This document shows positions 61,501 to 64,000 of a DNA stretch of 64,000 bases, one piece after another. This stretch comes from JBNJGB01 sp051747385 (GTDB lineage: Bacteria > Myxococcota_A > UBA9042 > PHBI01 > JACKFB01). The position numbers and the translations under genes are program-made. The DNA is taken from positions 48,365-112,364 of the forward strand of contig JBNJGB010000022.1 in the NCBI GenBank assembly GCA_051747385.1, in the 5' to 3' direction. Positions within the stretch are counted from its first letter, which is position 1, and the number at the start of each line of letters is the position of its first letter. Under the pieces are notes generated by a model. It was not told the DNA's origin, made no database searches, and worked only from the letters and a program-made list of their open reading frames with translations.

Positions 61501-64000
61501 TCCGACGACGACGGAGACGGCGTCAACGACGGCTTCGACGCCTTCCCGAAGGATCCGGACGAGACGGCGGACAGCGACGGGGACGGCGTCGGAGACAACG
61601 CCGATCTGTTCCCGGACGACCCCAACCGCACCGTGGACACGGACGGAGACGGCGTGGTCGACGAGCTGGACGACGACGACGACGGCGACGGGGTGCCCGA
61701 CGACGAGGACGCCTTCCCCCTCGATCCCACCGAGTGGGCGGACTCCGACGGGGACGGCGTCGGCGACAACGCCGATCCGGCGCCCGACGATCCCTCCCTG
61801 TACCTGGACACGGACGGAGACGGCATCGCCGACGGCGTCGATCCGGACGACGACGGCGACGGCATCCCAGACGACGAGGACGCCTTCCCTCTCGATCCCA
61901 CGGAGCACCGCGACACCGACGGAGACGGCGTGGGCGACAACGCCGACCCCGATGACGACGGCGACGGGGTCGACGACGGCTTCGACGCGTTCCCGAAGGA
62001 CCCGACGGAGACCTCGGACCTGGACCAGGACGGCGTCGGCGACGGGGTCGATCCCGATCGGGACGGAGACGGCGTCTCCAACGTGTTCGAGGCCCGATGC
62101 GGGACGGATCCGGAGGACGCCGGCGACACGCCGCCCACGTCGGACTTCGACGGCGACGGCATGATCGACTGCGCCGATCCCGACGACGACGGCGACGGCT
62201 TCGGCGACCTGGAGGAGGAGCTCTGCGGCTCGGACCCGCTCGACACGGCGGACACGCCCGACGTGCCCGAGCTGCACCACGACGACGACGGGATCTGCGA
62301 CGCCGTGGACTTCGACGACGACGGCGACGACTGGTCCGACGAGGACGAGGAGGCCTGCGGGAGCGACCCCCTCGACGCGAGCGACGTCCCGAGCGATCTG
62401 GACGGCGACGGCGTCTGCGATGCGCTCGACGAGGACACCGACGGCGACGGGCGGACGGACGCGGACGAAAACGCCTGCGGCACCGATCCCCTGGACGCCT
62501 CCAGCGTCCCGGAGGGCTCCAACCTCGGGGATCTGGACGGCGACGGCATCCCCGACTGCGGCGATCCGGACACCGACGGCGACGGCCTCGACGACGTCGT
62601 CGAGCGCCAGGCGGGCACCGATCCCCACGCCCCCGACACGGACGGAGACGGGCTCCTGGACGGCGAGGAGGACGCCAACGGCAACGGCCTCCTCGACGAC
62701 GGAGAGACCTCCCCCACGTCGGCCGATACGGACGGGGACGGCCTGGACGATCGCACCGAGCGCGAGGGGTGCTACGACGACGGCACGGACGGCGGGTGCG
62801 CCCCCACGGATCCGACCGCGGCGGACACGGACGGAGACGGCCTGACCGACGGGCAGGAGGACGCGAACGGAGACGGCGAGCAGTCCGCGGTCGAGACCAG
62901 CCCGCTGCTCGCCGACACGGACGGAGACGGCGCCGGCGACGGGGAGGAGGTCCTCTGCGAGACCGCGCCCCTGGATCCCGACGACGTGCCCGCGGACCTC
63001 GACGGCGACGGCGCCTGCGATCTCGCGGACGACGACACGGACGGGGACGGCTGGCCGGACGGCGCCGAGGAGCTCTGCGGCACCAGCCCGACCGACCCGA
63101 CGTCCACACCGGGCCCGCGGGCGATGCAGGACGACGACGACGACGGCCTGGCGAACTGCGCGGACCCGGACGACGACGGCGACGGGGTGCCGGACGAGGT
63201 GGAGGCCGCGTGCGGGACCGATCCCCGGGATCCCGCCCACCTCCCCGACGCCGACGACGCCGCCGACATGGACGGGGACGGCACGCCCAACTGTGCGGAC
63301 CCGGACGTGGACGGCGACGGGGTCGACGACGCCCTGGAGGAGATGCTGGGCCTCGACCCGCGGGCTCGGGACAGCGACGGCGACGGCACGCCGGACGGCC
63401 GATCCGACGAGCTCTACGCCTTCCTCGAGGGCCAGGAGGCCGGCTCCGGCGAGCGCGCCGACACCGAGCTCCAAGGCGGCCCGTCCTGCTCAGGCGGCGG
63501 CGACGGCCGCGGGCTGCTGCCCGCCCTCGCCCTGTGGCTGGTCCTGCTGCTGGCCTGGCGCCTCCGCTCCCGCCGCCACGCGCGGGACATCCTGGGCACC
63601 CTGGCGGCGGCGGGCCTGCTGCTGGCGGCTCCCACGGCCGAGGCGAGCGACGGCGGGGCGGTCCAGGTGGACGGCTTCGCGCCGCTGCCGGCCCAGCACC
63701 GGAACCTGCTCGTGGTCTCCTCGACGGACGTCCTGGAGCACCTGGACTGGTCGGCGGGCGCGTTCCTCCACTACGTCCACGAGCCCCTCACCGAGGGCTC
63801 GCGGATCGGCGACGACACCGTCTCCCACCCGGTGGAGGGCCAGCTCCGCGCGGAGCTGAGCGGCGCCATGGGCCTCGGCGACGTGGCGGACATCGGCCTG
63901 GTGTTCCCGGTCGCCCTCTATCAGTTCGGCGACGACCTCACGACGGTCGGACGGGCCCGCCGGGACGTGGACGGGGCCACCATCGGCGACCTGCGCCTCG
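52578..64000 (+). CDS. Very long MopE-repeat / DUF1554 / TSP3-repeat protein fused to an OmpA-type barrel (partial, contains gap)
   Basis: A signal peptide (about 1-28, LARA) precedes a cysteine-rich CDDGNAINGDGCEDDCT unit, MopE-like 56-residue repeats (52934-54051, interrupted by the N gap), three shorter CDxxDNxCD units, a DUF1554 lectin-like domain (about 54780-55305; VFISSQTYRGSLGGLDGADD to LYCFE) and about 8 kb of thrombospondin type 3 repeats (55308-63400). The frame then continues, without a stop, through PSCSGGGDG, a hydrophobic helix and Arg-rich RLRSRRHAR (63484-63585), a signal-peptide-like LAAAGLLLAAPTAEA (63601-63645) and an OmpA-type barrel start (LEHLDWSAGAFLHYVHEPL). No stop codon before 64000. 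The frame across the gap is restored if the gap holds whole repeats. Confidence 0.82.
52934..54051 (+). repeat. 168-171-bp tandem repeats (MopE-like units)
   Basis: Each unit encodes TCDGVDDDCDGETDEDYV, then EATSCGEGACEATGQ and TECVDGSVEDSCSPG. One unit lies before the gap; complete units start at 53206, 53374, 53542 (168 bp apart), 53710 (171 bp) and 53881. Adjacent units are almost identical in DNA, indicating recent expansion or gene conversion. Confidence 0.9.
53105..53204. other. Assembly gap (100 N)
   Basis: Exactly 100 Ns, a usual placeholder for a gap of unknown size. It falls inside the tandem 168-bp repeats, where short reads collapse. Upstream frame ends TTC CC and downstream begins C GGC GCC; joining them gives the repeat sequence in frame, so the true gap is likely a whole number of units. 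Confidence 0.97.
55308..63400 (+). repeat. Thrombospondin type 3 repeat array
   Basis: About 8 kb encode DxDxDGxxD calcium-binding repeats such as DTDGDGVGDACDPDDDGDGVPD. The first part carries DNCP-type units with cysteines (to about 57900). The second uses cysteine-poor EDAFPDDPxEWVDTDGDGVGD units (about 57960-62000). A last part has CGTDP-type units (62090-63330). Aspartate dominates the composition. Confidence 0.9.

Noticed and set aside
52759..63474. Long antisense frame over the TSP3 array encoding Val/Ala/Gly repeats
   Set aside because: It mirrors the periodic GAC/GGC-rich repeats on the plus strand, spans the N gap and has no start signal.

Overview
This is a GC-rich (roughly 70%) chromosomal stretch from a diderm, flagellated bacterium. 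The gene content points to a deltaproteobacterial lineage such as Myxococcota or Bradymonadota. It encodes many lipoproteins, very large secreted proteins with cysteine-rich, LamG-like, MopE-like and thrombospondin type 3 repeats, a DUF4157 protein, and sigma-54-controlled flagellar genes. The lineage is inferred from these families only. I saw no rRNA, tRNA or CRISPR array. One 100-N assembly gap lies at 53105-53204.

1-10075 is a flagellar locus. A leftward operon encodes an enhancer-binding protein (EBP), FlgB, FlgC, FliE, FliF and FliG, and then the start of one more gene at the window edge. A divergent gene encodes a second EBP with a FleQ/FlrA-type helix-turn-helix. The 391 bp between the EBPs hold two good sigma-54 promoters and, between them, two 18-bp palindromes resembling FleQ boxes spaced 32 bp apart. 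A third sigma-54 promoter precedes fliM-fliN-fliR-flhB. This cluster lacks the fliO, fliP and fliQ genes usually found between fliN and fliR.

10172-17346 is a leftward series: a dihydrolipoamide dehydrogenase-like flavoprotein, a membrane-anchored alpha/beta hydrolase, a PAS-PAS-GGDEF-EAL protein with a perfect sigma-54 promoter, a DUF309 protein, a 41-codon ORF that looks like the start of a glutathionyl-hydroquinone reductase, and a class V aminotransferase. Dispersed repeats lie in several gaps. One family brackets the flavoprotein gene in inverted orientation. A 187-bp tandem duplication covers the aminotransferase start.

17762-28877 holds a 1400-residue DUF4157 protein (leftward). Rightward follow a lipoprotein with a thioredoxin-like CxxC motif and the tightly packed genes pheS, pheT, a GT4 glycosyltransferase and a SAM methyltransferase. 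Two inverted copies of a CCCTTG-hexamer/hairpin element flank the pheS-to-methyltransferase block.

29272-64000 is one rightward run of seven genes with junctions from an 11-nt overlap to a 5-nt gap, about 35 kb and open at the right edge. All products carry signal peptides or lipoboxes. They include a 3751-residue LamG/cysteine-rich protein, a tail-fibre-like repeat protein, a 1832-residue protein with a dockerin-like calcium loop, a cysteine-rich lipoprotein with PPC-like domains, and a very long MopE/DUF1554/TSP3 protein that runs in frame into an OmpA-type barrel. Three of the products share a cohesin-like domain. I infer that this operon builds a large, probably calcium-dependent cell-surface assembly. 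It is the best candidate here for an undescribed system.
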